Positions 1-7,968 of a DNA stretch of 59,405 bases are shown piece by piece; position 1 is the stretch's first letter; the number at the start of each line of letters is the position of its first letter. This DNA comes from an uncultured Pelagibacteraceae bacterium (GTDB taxonomy: Bacteria; Pseudomonadota; Alphaproteobacteria; Pelagibacterales; Pelagibacteraceae), in contig CACLZL010000008.1 of assembly GCA_902611405.1 (NCBI GenBank), positions 1 to 59,405 on the forward strand. The letters are read 5' to 3'. The translations under genes were made by a program, and so were the position numbers. Under the pieces are notes generated by a model. It worked only from the letters and a program-made list of their open reading frames with translations. It ran no database searches and was not told the origin of the DNA.

Positions 1-1
1 T

Positions 2-370
2 TGCAAAATCAGAAAAGAAGAGCTGCAGTTTGAAAATCAGTTAGCTTACTCATCCATAGATAGCTATCCAGTTTCAGAATTTCATAGTCTTATCGTTCCT
101 AAAAGACATGTTGAGACATACTTTGAGCTTACTAAAGAGGAAATTCAGGCATGTAACGAGTTAATTTTAAAAACTAAAGAAAAAATTTTAAAACAAGATT
201 CTAGTATTAAAGGTTTTAATATAGGCACAAATGCAGGAAAATCTGCAGGCCAATCAATAATGCATTGCCACATTCATCTAATTCCAAGAAGAGAAGGGGA
301 TGTCGAGAATCCTCAGGGCGGTGTTAGGTCAGTGATTCCCAACAAACAACACTACAAACGTAAACTCTGA
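2..370 (+). CDS. HIT-family nucleotide-binding protein, 5'-truncated
   Basis: This is the last 122 codons of a histidine-triad (HIT) protein; the start lies before the window. The signature H-x-H-x-H-x-x is visible as HCHIHLIP, with histidines at fragment residues 88, 90 and 92. HIT proteins hydrolyse or transfer nucleotidyl groups from AMP-linked or dinucleotide substrates through the middle histidine. The fragment opens with a Cys-Lys-Ile, which resembles the second Cys of the N-terminal zinc-binding CxxC found in many bacterial members. The substrate cannot be told from sequence. The next gene, aprM, appears to have its own promoter, so this gene probably ends a transcription unit. Confidence 0.88.
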   Translation, partial: CKIRKEELQFENQLAYSSIDSYPVSEFHSLIVPKRHVETYFELTKEEIQACNELILKTKEKILKQDSSIKGFNIGTNAGKSAGQSIMHCHIHLIPRREGDVENPQGGVRSVIPNKQHYKRKL

Positions 371-388
371 GTTGTTATTAAAGACAAA

Positions 389-417
389 TTGACCAATACT
401 TTTGGTTGAACTATATA
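389..417 (+). promoter_or_regulatory. Candidate sigma-70 promoter of aprMBA
   Basis: TTGACC (389-394) and TATATA (412-417) are separated by exactly 17 bases, close to the vegetative consensus. They sit between the stop of the HIT gene and the aprM start at 476, giving a leader of about 50 bases. Read by eye only; no transcript data. Confidence 0.55.
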
Positions 418-475
418 AATTTCTAGAATAGAAAACCTTAAATTAATTCAATTTTATTTTACTAGGGTATTAAAA

Positions 476-1276
476 ATGTTTGCGACAAATCCTTTTTCAA
501 TTCTAGCCGAAACAGTTCCATCTATAGTAATGCAAGGTTTTGTGGTGTTAATGGTTTTATTAATTGTTGGAGGTACTCTTTTAGACATAATTCATAAAAA
601 GAATGTGAAATATTTTTTTGAAAACGCCAAAAAAGCAAAAAAAAATGCAACTAAAGAATTATCAACTGGCGAAAGAATAGCAGTTGTTTCGAAAACAATT
701 GCATACGACATAGGGACTACATCAGAACTAGGGTCGGGTAAAAGAAGAGTAGCACACGTTCTTGGTATGTATGGAACTATATTGTTTTGGGTTGGCTCTG
801 TTGTGATGATATTTTGTTATTCATCAGCAAATGCAGAAACCCCTGCTATTTGGCCAATGATCTGGCATATTGGCGCTTTGATGACGATCTTGGGAGGATC
901 ATGGTTTTGGTTCTTCTTAAGAGTTGATGTTTATTCTGAAGCGCAACCTTGGTACAGAATTATTAAAGCAGATTTATTTGTATTGGCACTAATTGCAACT
1001 TCCTTAACTGGATTTATTTGGTCATATCTCCAAGGTTTAAGTTTAGAAGGAAGATGGGATGCAAATTTATTTTTAATATTATTTGTAGTTTCAAACTTAA
1101 TTTTGTTTGGAGGAGTTTATTGGTCTAAATTTGCACATATGTTTTATAAACCTGGAGCGGCAATACAAAAGAATTTAGCTGAAGCAGATGGATCTAGAGA
1201 TAATTTACCACCACCTGCAGACGCACCTGAACAATTTGGTTTGGGTATTAAAAGAGAACAACCTAAACATTATTAA
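476..1276 (+). CDS. aprM: AprM-like membrane anchor of APS reductase
   Basis: A 266-residue integral membrane protein with about five hydrophobic segments (roughly residues 16-38, 95-116, 128-148, 164-184, 197-216) and a Pro-rich hydrophilic C-terminus. It is identified mainly by position directly upstream of aprB and aprA. In sulfur oxidisers lacking QmoABC, such an AprM protein is proposed to anchor AprBA to the membrane and pass electrons to the quinone pool. The first loop is Lys-rich and a Gly-Lys-Arg-Arg precedes the second membrane segment. The upstream promoter candidate and the 33-base gap to aprB suggest one transcript aprM-aprB-aprA. Electron transfer to quinone is inferred from the family, not seen here. 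Confidence 0.8.
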   Translation: MFATNPFSILAETVPSIVMQGFVVLMVLLIVGGTLLDIIHKKNVKYFFENAKKAKKNATKELSTGERIAVVSKTIAYDIGTTSELGSGKRRVAHVLGMYGTILFWVGSVVMIFCYSSANAETPAIWPMIWHIGALMTILGGSWFWFFLRVDVYSEAQPWYRIIKADLFVLALIATSLTGFIWSYLQGLSLEGRWDANLFLILFVVSNLILFGGVYWSKFAHMFYKPGAAIQKNLAEADGSRDNLPPPADAPEQFGLGIKREQPKHY

Positions 1277-1309
1277 TTATGACAAAATTTAAAAAGGAGA
1301 GAGAATAAT

Positions 1310-1780
1310 ATGTCAACATTTGTATATATGACAAGATGTGATGGCTGTGGTCATTGCGTAGATATTTGCCCATCAGATATAATGCATATCGATGAAAACA
1401 TTAGACGTGCAAAAAATATTGAACCTAACTTTTGTTGGGAATGTTATTCTTGTGTCAAAGCTTGTCCTAACCACGCTATTGATGTTAGAGGGTATGCAGA
1501 TTTTGCCCCAATGGGACATAGCGTTAGAGTAAGGAGGGAAGAAGAAAAAGGAACAATCTCTTGGAAAATTAAATTCAGAAATGGAACTGAAAAAAATTTC
1601 GTATCTCCGATTACAACTAAGCCTTGGGGGAAATTTATCCCTAAATTAGCTGATGGGGACAAACCTAATCAAGGTGAGATAAATTCACAAAGATTATACA
1701 CCGAACCTGAAGGGTTAAATATAGATGGAGAGCTTCCAACAGTACCCAAAGAGTCGTTCAAAAAAGGAGTTTACTATTAA
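1310..1780 (+). CDS. aprB: Adenylylsulfate reductase, beta (iron-sulfur) subunit
   Basis: AprB carries two [4Fe-4S] clusters that shuttle electrons between AprA and the membrane acceptor. At 156 residues the length is normal. The first cluster ligands are C10, C13, C16 and C20 (CDGCGHC...CP); the second set is C42, C45, C48 and C52 (CWECYSC...CP). A long extended C-terminal tail, which in known structures wraps around AprA, is present. An AAGGAGAGAG-like ribosome binding site precedes the ATG, unusually clear for this window. The stop codon overlaps the aprA start by one base, consistent with translational coupling and a 1:1 AprBA complex. Confidence 0.95.
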   Translation: MSTFVYMTRCDGCGHCVDICPSDIMHIDENIRRAKNIEPNFCWECYSCVKACPNHAIDVRGYADFAPMGHSVRVRREEEKGTISWKIKFRNGTEKNFVSPITTKPWGKFIPKLADGDKPNQGEINSQRLYTEPEGLNIDGELPTVPKESFKKGVYY

Positions 1781-3639
1781 TGGCTAGTCATAAAACACAT
1801 TACGAAGATTGCGATATATTAGTTGTTGGCGGAGGTATGGCTGGTACAGGTGCTACCTTTGAAGCAAGACACTGGGGTAGAGACATGAAAATTGTATGTG
1901 TTGAAAAAGCTAACATTGATAGAAGTGGAGCTGTTGCTCAAGGACTTTATGCAATTAACTGCTACATGGGAATGCAGTGGGGTGAAAACCAACCAGAAGA
2001 TCACGTTAGATATGCAAGAAATGATTTGATGGGAATGGTAAGAGAGGATTTAGGTTATGACATGGCTCGTCACGTAGACTCTACAGTTCATATGTTTGAT
2101 GAATGGGGTCTGCCAATGATGAAGAATGAAGAAACTGGAAGATACCTAAGAGAAGGTAAATGGCAGATTATGATCCATGGCGAAAGTTATAAACCGATTG
2201 TTGCTGAAGCAGCAAAAAAATCTGCAGATAAAATTTATAACAGAATAATGATCACTCATCTTTTAATGGACGAGTCTCAAGAAAATAGAATTGGTGGAGC
2301 AGTTGGATTTAATATGAGAACGGGTGATTTTCATGTATTTAGAGCAAAAGCGGTGATTGTAGCTGCTGGTGGAGCTTCACATATCTTTAAACCAAGAGCA
2401 GTTGGAGAAGGAATGGGTAGAACTTGGTACGCCCCATGGAGTAATGGATCTGCATACGCATTACCTATTGCTGCAGGTGCTAAGATGACTCAAATGGAAA
2501 ACAGAATTGTATTATGTAGATTTAAAGACGGTTATGGTCCAGTTGGAGCGTATTTTCTTCATTTAAAAACATATACACAAAATGCTAACGGCGAAAACTA
2601 TGAGAAAAAATGGTATGATCAAACCAAAGAGTTAGTTGGAGAGTACATCGATCATCATCCAACACCAACTTGTTTGAGAAATCATGCATTTATTCAAGAA
2701 GTAGCTGCAGGCGGTGGACCAATCCACATGGTAACTACTGAGGCTTTCCAAGATCCACATTTAGAAACAGTTGGTTGGGAAAATTTCTTAGGAATGACCG
2801 TTGGTCAAGCTGTTGTTTGGGCATCTCAAAACATTGATCCAAAATATACCAACCCTGAGTTAACTACATCTGAACCCTATGTAATGGGTTCACATGCTAC
2901 TTGTTCTGGGGCATGGGTTAGCGGCCCAGAAGATTTATCACCACCAGAATATTTCTGGGGTTATAACAGAATGCTAACTATTGATGGTTTATTTGGTGCG
3001 GGAGACACAGTAGGTGGAAGTGCCCATAAGTTTTCATCTGGATCTTTTACAGAAGGTAGATTAGCTGCAAAAGCAGCAGTTAAATACATAGAAGATAAAA
3101 AGGCAGAAGGAATTAAGGTTTCAGATAAACAGTGTGAAGATTTCAAGACAGCGGTTTATAAACCACTAGAAAACTATACAGTTGCTAGAAATGAAATTAC
3201 TGGTGGAACAGTTTCTCCTAGTTACATATCTCCAATTCAAGGTCTTCAAAGATTACAGAAAATTATGGATGAATATGTTGGAGGAATTACCTCAAATTAT
3301 ATGACTAATGGCAATATGCTTAAAAGAGGACTTGAGTTGTTAGATTGGCTACAAGAGGATTTAGAGCATGTTGGAGCTGAGGATTATCACCAGCTTATGA
3401 GAGCTTGGGAATTAAAACATAGAGCTTTGACTTCTCAGTGTGTAACTGAACATACATTATTTAGAGAAGAGACTAGATGGCCAGGATATTATTACAGAGG
3501 AGATCATATGAAACTGGATGATGAAAATTGGCATTGCCTAACAATTTCTAGAAGAGATCCTAAGACTGGTAAGTTTAGTATGGAGAAAGTTCCTGTCTAC
3601 CATATAGTGGATGAGAATGAGAAGAAAAAAGCATCTTAG
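1780..3639 (+). CDS. aprA: Adenylylsulfate reductase, alpha (FAD) subunit
   Basis: AprA is the catalytic flavoprotein interconverting APS with sulfite and AMP; in an aerobic heterotroph it should run towards APS, i.e. sulfite oxidation. The N-terminal FAD-binding GGGMAGTG lies at residues 17-24, and the 619-residue length fits the family. The neighbouring sulfite-producing enzymes (SuyAB, Xsc) and anion exporters support a sulfite-disposal or energy-conserving role rather than sulfate reduction. No ATP sulfurylase (sat) or APS:phosphate adenylyltransferase is in this window, so the step from APS to sulfate must be encoded elsewhere or be done differently. Confidence 0.95.
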   Translation: MASHKTHYEDCDILVVGGGMAGTGATFEARHWGRDMKIVCVEKANIDRSGAVAQGLYAINCYMGMQWGENQPEDHVRYARNDLMGMVREDLGYDMARHVDSTVHMFDEWGLPMMKNEETGRYLREGKWQIMIHGESYKPIVAEAAKKSADKIYNRIMITHLLMDESQENRIGGAVGFNMRTGDFHVFRAKAVIVAAGGASHIFKPRAVGEGMGRTWYAPWSNGSAYALPIAAGAKMTQMENRIVLCRFKDGYGPVGAYFLHLKTYTQNANGENYEKKWYDQTKELVGEYIDHHPTPTCLRNHAFIQEVAAGGGPIHMVTTEAFQDPHLETVGWENFLGMTVGQAVVWASQNIDPKYTNPELTTSEPYVMGSHATCSGAWVSGPEDLSPPEYFWGYNRMLTIDGLFGAGDTVGGSAHKFSSGSFTEGRLAAKAAVKYIEDKKAEGIKVSDKQCEDFKTAVYKPLENYTVARNEITGGTVSPSYISPIQGLQRLQKIMDEYVGGITSNYMTNGNMLKRGLELLDWLQEDLEHVGAEDYHQLMRAWELKHRALTSQCVTEHTLFREETRWPGYYYRGDHMKLDDENWHCLTISRRDPKTGKFSMEKVPVYHIVDENEKKKAS

Positions 3640-3660
3640 AAGATAATTTAATTATATCAC

Positions 3661-4011
3661 ATGAATATTTTATCTAAAACAGATGATGAAATATATGAAT
3701 TAGCTAAACCTATTTGGGATAATTTGGTTAAATCATCTAATCTTAAAGATTATGGTGGGTTTACTAGAGATTTTTCCACTCAAATGCTTTTTGGTGCTAA
3801 CGAAGTAGAACTTGGTAAACAGTGGGCTAATAACAAGCTAATTACTAATCTTAAGGAGACTTTCGAACCTTTTGGATGCCTTAGAAGAGGAGATCATATA
3901 ACTATTCTGATCAAGCAGACAAATAAAGAGATCCCAGGAGAGTTCCTTGGAAGATTGGTCTTGGGGGTCGAGGACGATACAATTAAAGTTTTTGGGGCCA
4001 CAATCTATTAA
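3661..4011 (+). CDS. Conserved-looking hypothetical protein downstream of aprA
   Basis: An unrecognised 116-residue soluble protein beginning 21 bases after the aprA stop, so probably on the same transcript. It has no signal peptide or membrane segment. The N-terminal half looks helical; the second half has a GCLRRGDHI stretch followed by alternating strand-like segments ending in KVFGATIY. The single Cys (about residue 74) lies in that stretch. The helix-then-sheet pattern is compatible with a small NTF2-like fold, but that is a guess. Location suggests a role tied to APS reductase or sulfite handling, for example maturation, regulation or an accessory subunit. Confidence 0.75.
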   Translation: MNILSKTDDEIYELAKPIWDNLVKSSNLKDYGGFTRDFSTQMLFGANEVELGKQWANNKLITNLKETFEPFGCLRRGDHITILIKQTNKEIPGEFLGRLVLGVEDDTIKVFGATIY

Positions 4012-4066
4012 GAAAAAAAATTACCTTATTATAAATAATTGTTTGACAAATTTTGTTGTGGGTGTA

Positions 4067-4213
4067 ATGACGGATTTAATGTTACTTTCTAACGTAAAAA
4101 TTATTAACAAACTCTCAAATTTTAAAAATACATTTATTAAAGCAGGAATTATAGCAAGCCTAACAGCTTATTGGGGAGTGATTTTGGTTGGAACGTTTAT
4201 TACTTTTAATTAA
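4067..4213 (+). CDS. Small single-span membrane protein (48 aa)
   Basis: A 48-codon ORF starting at an internal ATG; the same frame is open further upstream to 3947, but that extension runs antisense-like through the end of the preceding gene and looks spurious. The peptide has an Asn/Lys-rich N-terminus and one clear hydrophobic segment (about residues 25-46, containing AGIIASLTAYWGV). No family is recognised. It lies between the aprA-linked hypothetical and the TauE/SafE exporter gene, all in the same direction. Its coding status rests on the membrane-like composition and on filling the gap neatly. Confidence 0.45.
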   Translation: MTDLMLLSNVKIINKLSNFKNTFIKAGIIASLTAYWGVILVGTFITFN

Positions 4214-4230
4214 GTTGTTTTTTAACAACT
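4213..4230 (+). other. Perfect 7-bp hairpin before the TauE/SafE gene
   Basis: AGTTGTT (4213-4219) and AACAACT (4224-4230) pair perfectly around a four-T loop, starting at the stop codon of the small ORF. It could be a weak terminator, although the downstream run is mixed A/T. A TATAAT sits at 4230-4235, only six bases before the ATG at 4241, so a new and nearly leaderless transcript for the exporter is possible. Confidence 0.35.
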
Positions 4231-4240
4231 ATAATATTTT

Positions 4241-5320
4241 ATGGAAGTTTTTTTACCCATAGCTCAGGTTTTTGTTAACCCTATCGAAATACTTTTGTTG
4301 AGTGCAATAGTAGGAGTTCTTTCAGGTTTATTTGGTGTTGGTGGTGGGTTTTTAATGACACCTTTTCTAATTTTTTTAGGAATACCTCCTGCATACGCAG
4401 TTGCTAATGAAGCAAATAATATTTTAGCTACCTCAGTTTCTGGATCTACCACGCATTATTTAAAAAATACTTTAGATTATAAAATGGGTTCAATGATTGT
4501 GATTGGAGGTGTAATTGGAACTTCTCTAGGAATTTACACTTTTACATATTTTAAAGGTATTGGAAAAATTGATACAGTAATCTCTCTAGCTTATATGTAT
4601 ATATTAGCAATAATCGGAACTTTAATGTTGGTTGAGAGTTTGGGTGAAATAGATAAAGCAAAAAGAAACGTTGTAGTTAAAAAAAAATTACATGTTCATT
4701 ATTGGATACATGGTCTTCCATTAAGAATGAGATTTCCAAAGTCTAAATTATATGAGAGTATTTTTACACCAATTATAATTGGTCTATTAGTTGGATTTAT
4801 TGCAGCTATTATGGGAATTGGAGGTGCTTTTATTTTAGTTCCTGCAATGATTTATATAATTAAAATGCCCACTAAATTAGTTCCTGGTACATCTTTATTT
4901 GTAACAATTTTTGTAAGTGTGGTTGTTACTTTTCTTCATTCATTTAATTATGGATCTATAGATTTATTTCTAGTTCTTATGCTGGTTGTAGGATCTATAA
5001 TAGGAGTTCAAGTTGGGCAAAAATTAGGAGAAAGAATCGATAGTTCTGGTTTAAGAGCCTTATTAGCAATTTTATTACTGATAGTAGGTATAGCGATAGC
5101 ATACGATACGTTTTTTGCAGAAAAAATTATAAATGGAACTGCTAAAGCAACTAGTTCAGATTTAAACTTCTTTTCTGAATTTATAATTGATTTTTCTAAA
5201 GAGATGCCTTTCTTTTATGGACTCTTTACAATTATGTTTGCAATTATTTTAGGTGTTGGAGCTGCTTTTATAAGACGATTTATTTCAAATTTTAGAAAAA
5301 AATTATTAGTTAAATCTTAA
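4241..5320 (+). CDS. TauE/SafE-family sulfite/sulfonate exporter
   Basis: A 359-residue polytopic membrane protein with the two-repeat layout of the TauE/SafE (DUF81) family: a first repeat with GLFGVGGGF at about residues 29-37 and a second repeat with MGIGGAF near the middle. Members have been proposed to export sulfite, sulfoacetate or related anions formed in sulfonate breakdown. The central loop is basic (Lys/Arg/His-rich) and the C-terminus ends in a positively charged tail, fitting a cytoplasmic side. The context of aprMBA upstream and suyAB/xsc downstream makes sulfite or sulfate a likely cargo. The gene converges with yeiH, sharing two bases at their stops. Confidence 0.85.
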   Translation: MEVFLPIAQVFVNPIEILLLSAIVGVLSGLFGVGGGFLMTPFLIFLGIPPAYAVANEANNILATSVSGSTTHYLKNTLDYKMGSMIVIGGVIGTSLGIYTFTYFKGIGKIDTVISLAYMYILAIIGTLMLVESLGEIDKAKRNVVVKKKLHVHYWIHGLPLRMRFPKSKLYESIFTPIIIGLLVGFIAAIMGIGGAFILVPAMIYIIKMPTKLVPGTSLFVTIFVSVVVTFLHSFNYGSIDLFLVLMLVVGSIIGVQVGQKLGERIDSSGLRALLAILLLIVGIAIAYDTFFAEKIINGTAKATSSDLNFFSEFIIDFSKEMPFFYGLFTIMFAIILGVGAAFIRRFISNFRKKLLVKS

Positions 5321-6384
5321 TTAAAATAATTTAGATATAATTCAATAGTTGTAATACAAACTAAGCCAACAGTTGCCATACTTATAAAACCAACAACAAA
5401 TGGTTTATAACCCATATTTTTAATTTCTTTTAAGTTAGTGGAAAGACCTATTGCTGCCATCGCCATTGTTAAAAATATTTTTGAGGACAATTGAATACCC
5501 TCAATTGTAACCAACCATTTGTAATTATTTGAGTACATTAGATCACCTAAATTTCTAATTATTATCATGGCTACAAAACCTAATACAAAGTAAGGAAAAA
5601 TATCTATTATTGAGTATTTCTTTTCTGTAGTTTTTCCTCGATTATAAAGAAATGCAAATAAAGGGATCATGATAATCAAAAAGGTATTCCTTATTAATTT
5701 TGTTACTGTTGCGATATTTAAAGTTTCAGGACTATTAAACTGCTGGTCATAAATTAATCCTGCAGCAGCAACTTGAGAGGTTTCATGGATAGATGTTCCG
5801 AGAAATAATCCTATTAATAATGGCTCACTTTCGAAATAAAAGTTAGCAAAATAAGGATAAATAAGCATCGAAAGTATTCCAAACAATGTAATATTAGCAA
5901 TTGCATACGACACCTCATTTTTTTTTGCACCAATAACAGGAGCTGTAGCCATAATTGCTGTAGTGCCACAAACAGTACTGCCTATTGATATTAAGTAAGC
6001 CATTCTTGTCGGTATTTTTAATTTTTTAACAAGAAGTTTAATTACTATTAACACACTAATTATACAGATTATAATTAATGGAATTGCTATTGTTCCGAAT
6101 TCTAAAAATTCAAACGGCTTCAATTGAATACCTAAACAAATAATACCTAGTTTTAGAATATATTTTTGTGTAAAATCCAGTCCTCTTAAAAAACTTTCTC
6201 TTATTTGAAAAACATTTCCGAAAAACATCCCTAATAAAATAGCAATCATTGCAGTAGATATTGGGCTTTTTTCATAGCCTAAAAGCTCAATACCAAGAAT
6301 ATTATTGAAACCTTGAGATAAAGTGTAAAGAACAAATGCCAATATAATACCTGGTAATACAACCAAGTATTTTTTAAATTTCAT
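5317..6384 (-). CDS. YeiH/UPF0324 family putative sulfate exporter
   Basis: A 355-residue protein with about ten membrane segments. The family core TRMAYLISIGSTVCGTTA, followed by APVIGAKK, marks the YeiH/YadS (UPF0324) group, often annotated as sulfate exporter though rarely tested. It starts 16 bases after the suyB stop on the same strand and is therefore likely in a suyA-suyB-yeiH transcript. An exporter expressed with a sulfite-releasing lyase would protect the cell from sulfite or remove the sulfate formed by Apr. Which anion moves is not decidable from sequence. Confidence 0.85.
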   Translation of the reverse strand: MKFKKYLVVLPGIILAFVLYTLSQGFNNILGIELLGYEKSPISTAMIAILLGMFFGNVFQIRESFLRGLDFTQKYILKLGIICLGIQLKPFEFLEFGTIAIPLIIICIISVLIVIKLLVKKLKIPTRMAYLISIGSTVCGTTAIMATAPVIGAKKNEVSYAIANITLFGILSMLIYPYFANFYFESEPLLIGLFLGTSIHETSQVAAAGLIYDQQFNSPETLNIATVTKLIRNTFLIIMIPLFAFLYNRGKTTEKKYSIIDIFPYFVLGFVAMIIIRNLGDLMYSNNYKWLVTIEGIQLSSKIFLTMAMAAIGLSTNLKEIKNMGYKPFVVGFISMATVGLVCITTIELYLNYFN

Positions 6385-6400
6385 GAAAGATTAAAGTTAA

Positions 6401-7567
6401 TTAAGCACTTCTGTAGAGTTTGGTCATAACAAATTCTCTATGACCTAATGCTTCAGCGCAGGTTAATCTTCCGTTAGCAGCTCTAATAGTTGCTTTAATT
6501 AATTCATCTCCTGCTTGATCTAAATTCATTTCTCTTGAAAGAATTTTCGAAACATCGCAATCAATATGTTCACTCATTTTAACTGCTGTTAATGGATTAG
6601 CAGTTAATTTTAGTACAGGTTCAATTGGATTTCCGATGATATTTCCTTGTCCAGTTGGAAATAAATGAATATTAAATCCACCAGCAGCTTGTAAAGTCAC
6701 ACATTCAGCAGCAGCAGAAGATGTATCCATGAAATATAAACCTGGACCTTTTTGTGGCTCTTCAGCAGGTGTCAAAACATCTACAAATTGTCTTGATCCA
6801 ATTTTTTGAAAATTGCCAAAAGCCTTTTCTTCAATAGTAGTTAAACCACCTGCAATATTACCAGCAGTTGGTTGGCTTTCAGATAAATCATCTGTAGCTT
6901 CCTTTAGAATAAAGTCGTTATATTCATTCCAAGTTTTTTTAAATTTTTCTTGAGCTTCTGGAGTTTTACCTCTTTTTTCACAAACAGTTTCAGCACCAGT
7001 TAACTCAGAAGTTTCTCCGAAACACAAATGAACACCTAATGGTTCAAGTTTATCCATCAAATTTCCAACAGTAGGATTAGATGCAAGCCCGGATGTAGTA
7101 TCAGATTCTCCACATTTTACTGAAATCCATAAATCACTAATTGGGCATTCCACTCTTTGTTTTTCTGATGCCCACATTGAAAATTCTTGAGCTTTTTTTG
7201 AAGCTTTCATAATAGTTTCAATATCACCAGCTCCTTCAATGCTAAATCCCTCAACTGGTTTACCTGTTTTAGCTACTTCATCTACAATTCTTTTTGTCCA
7301 TTTCGGTTCTATTCCAATAATGATTGCAGCTGCAACATTAGGATTTTTTGCAGTTCCGATCATAGTTCTGAAATGTAATTCTAAATCTGCTCCAAATTGC
7401 AGTCTTCCGTATGAATGAGGAAGAGCAATTGTTCCCTTAATATTATTAGCAACTGCTTCAGCGCATGCATTTGATATGTCATCTACTGGAAGAATGATTA
7501 CATGATTTCTTGTTCCAGCTCTGCCGTTTTCTCTTTTATAACCTAAAAAGCTCTTTGGGATTTCCAT
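6401..7567 (-). CDS. suyB: (R)-sulfolactate sulfo-lyase, beta subunit
   Basis: SuyB with SuyA eliminates sulfite from sulfolactate to leave pyruvate. The 388 residues match the UxaA/altronate-dehydratase-like family: an N-terminal [14 protein letters not shown], a central [10 protein letters not shown] and a C-terminal region with [10 protein letters not shown], where conserved cysteines are expected to hold a metal or iron-sulfur site. SuyA lies immediately upstream as a separate short gene, which is the split seen in sulfolactate sulfo-lyase, and the xsc/apr neighbourhood favours sulfolactate over sugar acids. Altronate or galactarate dehydratase is the alternative, but no hexuronate genes are near. 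Confidence 0.88.
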   Translation of the reverse strand: MEIPKSFLGYKRENGRAGTRNHVIILPVDDISNACAEAVANNIKGTIALPHSYGRLQFGADLELHFRTMIGTAKNPNVAAAIIIGIEPKWTKRIVDEVAKTGKPVEGFSIEGAGDIETIMKASKKAQEFSMWASEKQRVECPISDLWISVKCGESDTTSGLASNPTVGNLMDKLEPLGVHLCFGETSELTGAETVCEKRGKTPEAQEKFKKTWNEYNDFILKEATDDLSESQPTAGNIAGGLTTIEEKAFGNFQKIGSRQFVDVLTPAEEPQKGPGLYFMDTSSAAAECVTLQAAGGFNIHLFPTGQGNIIGNPIEPVLKLTANPLTAVKMSEHIDCDVSKILSREMNLDQAGDELIKATIRAANGRLTCAEALGHREFVMTKLYRSA

Positions 7568-7571
7568 AGTA

Positions 7572-7856
7572 TTACCATTTCTTTGTTTTCACATTATGAA
7601 CATGTACATGCTCACCTCTTTTAATTGATTTAACTACTTTTCCAATATCGTGACCATACTTAATTATTGTGTCACCTTCATTAAGATCAGTCATAGCTAT
7701 TTTGTGACCTAAAGTAATTTCATCTGCTGATTGAATGCTTACAGTTTTGTCGTTTTCCATTACCCAGCAAGAGCAATCTTGTTTTGGAGTTATTTTCTCA
7801 ATTACAACTACTCCAACGTTATCTTTTTCATCGTGAATTATAATATCTGTTGCCAT
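7572..7856 (-). CDS. suyA: (R)-sulfolactate sulfo-lyase, alpha subunit
   Basis: A 94-residue SAF-domain protein, the small partner of SuyB in sulfolactate sulfo-lyase. Visible are the DNVGVVVIE strand near the N-terminus, [13 protein letters not shown] in the middle and the C-terminal [12 protein letters not shown] typical of this subunit. Four bases separate it from suyB, so the two are almost certainly co-translated. Its start faces xsc across a 112-base divergent region. A related SAF subunit occurs in altronate dehydratase, but the C-terminal sequence and the sulfonate neighbours point to SuyA. Confidence 0.9.
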   Translation of the reverse strand: MATDIIIHDEKDNVGVVVIEKITPKQDCSCWVMENDKTVSIQSADEITLGHKIAMTDLNEGDTIIKYGHDIGKVVKSIKRGEHVHVHNVKTKKW

Positions 7857-7968
7857 ATCGTGTCGATTTGTTTGTTTGAATTTCGTAAAATCTTATATAT
7901 TAATCGCAAAAATTAACAAACGAATTTTATAAATACTTAAAATTGCACTTTAGAGAGGTTCTAGTTTT
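7857..7968. promoter_or_regulatory. Divergent suyA / xsc intergenic control region
   Basis: The 112 bases hold start regions for both desulfonation units. Towards xsc there is TATAAA (7928-7933) and a good ribosome site GAGAGG about 12 bases before the ATG. Towards suyA, TATAAG reads on the minus strand at 7897-7892. Convincing -35 boxes are missing on both sides. GTTTG (7874-7878) and CAAAC (917-921 of this 7-kb block, i.e. 7917-7921) form a loose inverted pair flanking both -10 boxes, which might be an operator. Confidence 0.4.

Noticed and set aside
3947..4066. Upstream extension of the 48-codon membrane ORF to an ATG at 3947
   Set aside because: It overlaps the end of the preceding gene out of frame and adds a polar, non-family-like sequence; the internal ATG gives a compact membrane peptide.
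4043..4070. TTGACA as an internal promoter after the aprA-linked gene
   Set aside because: No acceptable -10 at proper spacing; A/T-rich DNA gives such boxes by chance.
6401..7856. Altronate/galactarate dehydratase for suyAB
   Set aside because: Same superfamily, but split small SAF subunit with [12 protein letters not shown] end and a sulfur neighbourhood fit sulfolactate sulfo-lyase.
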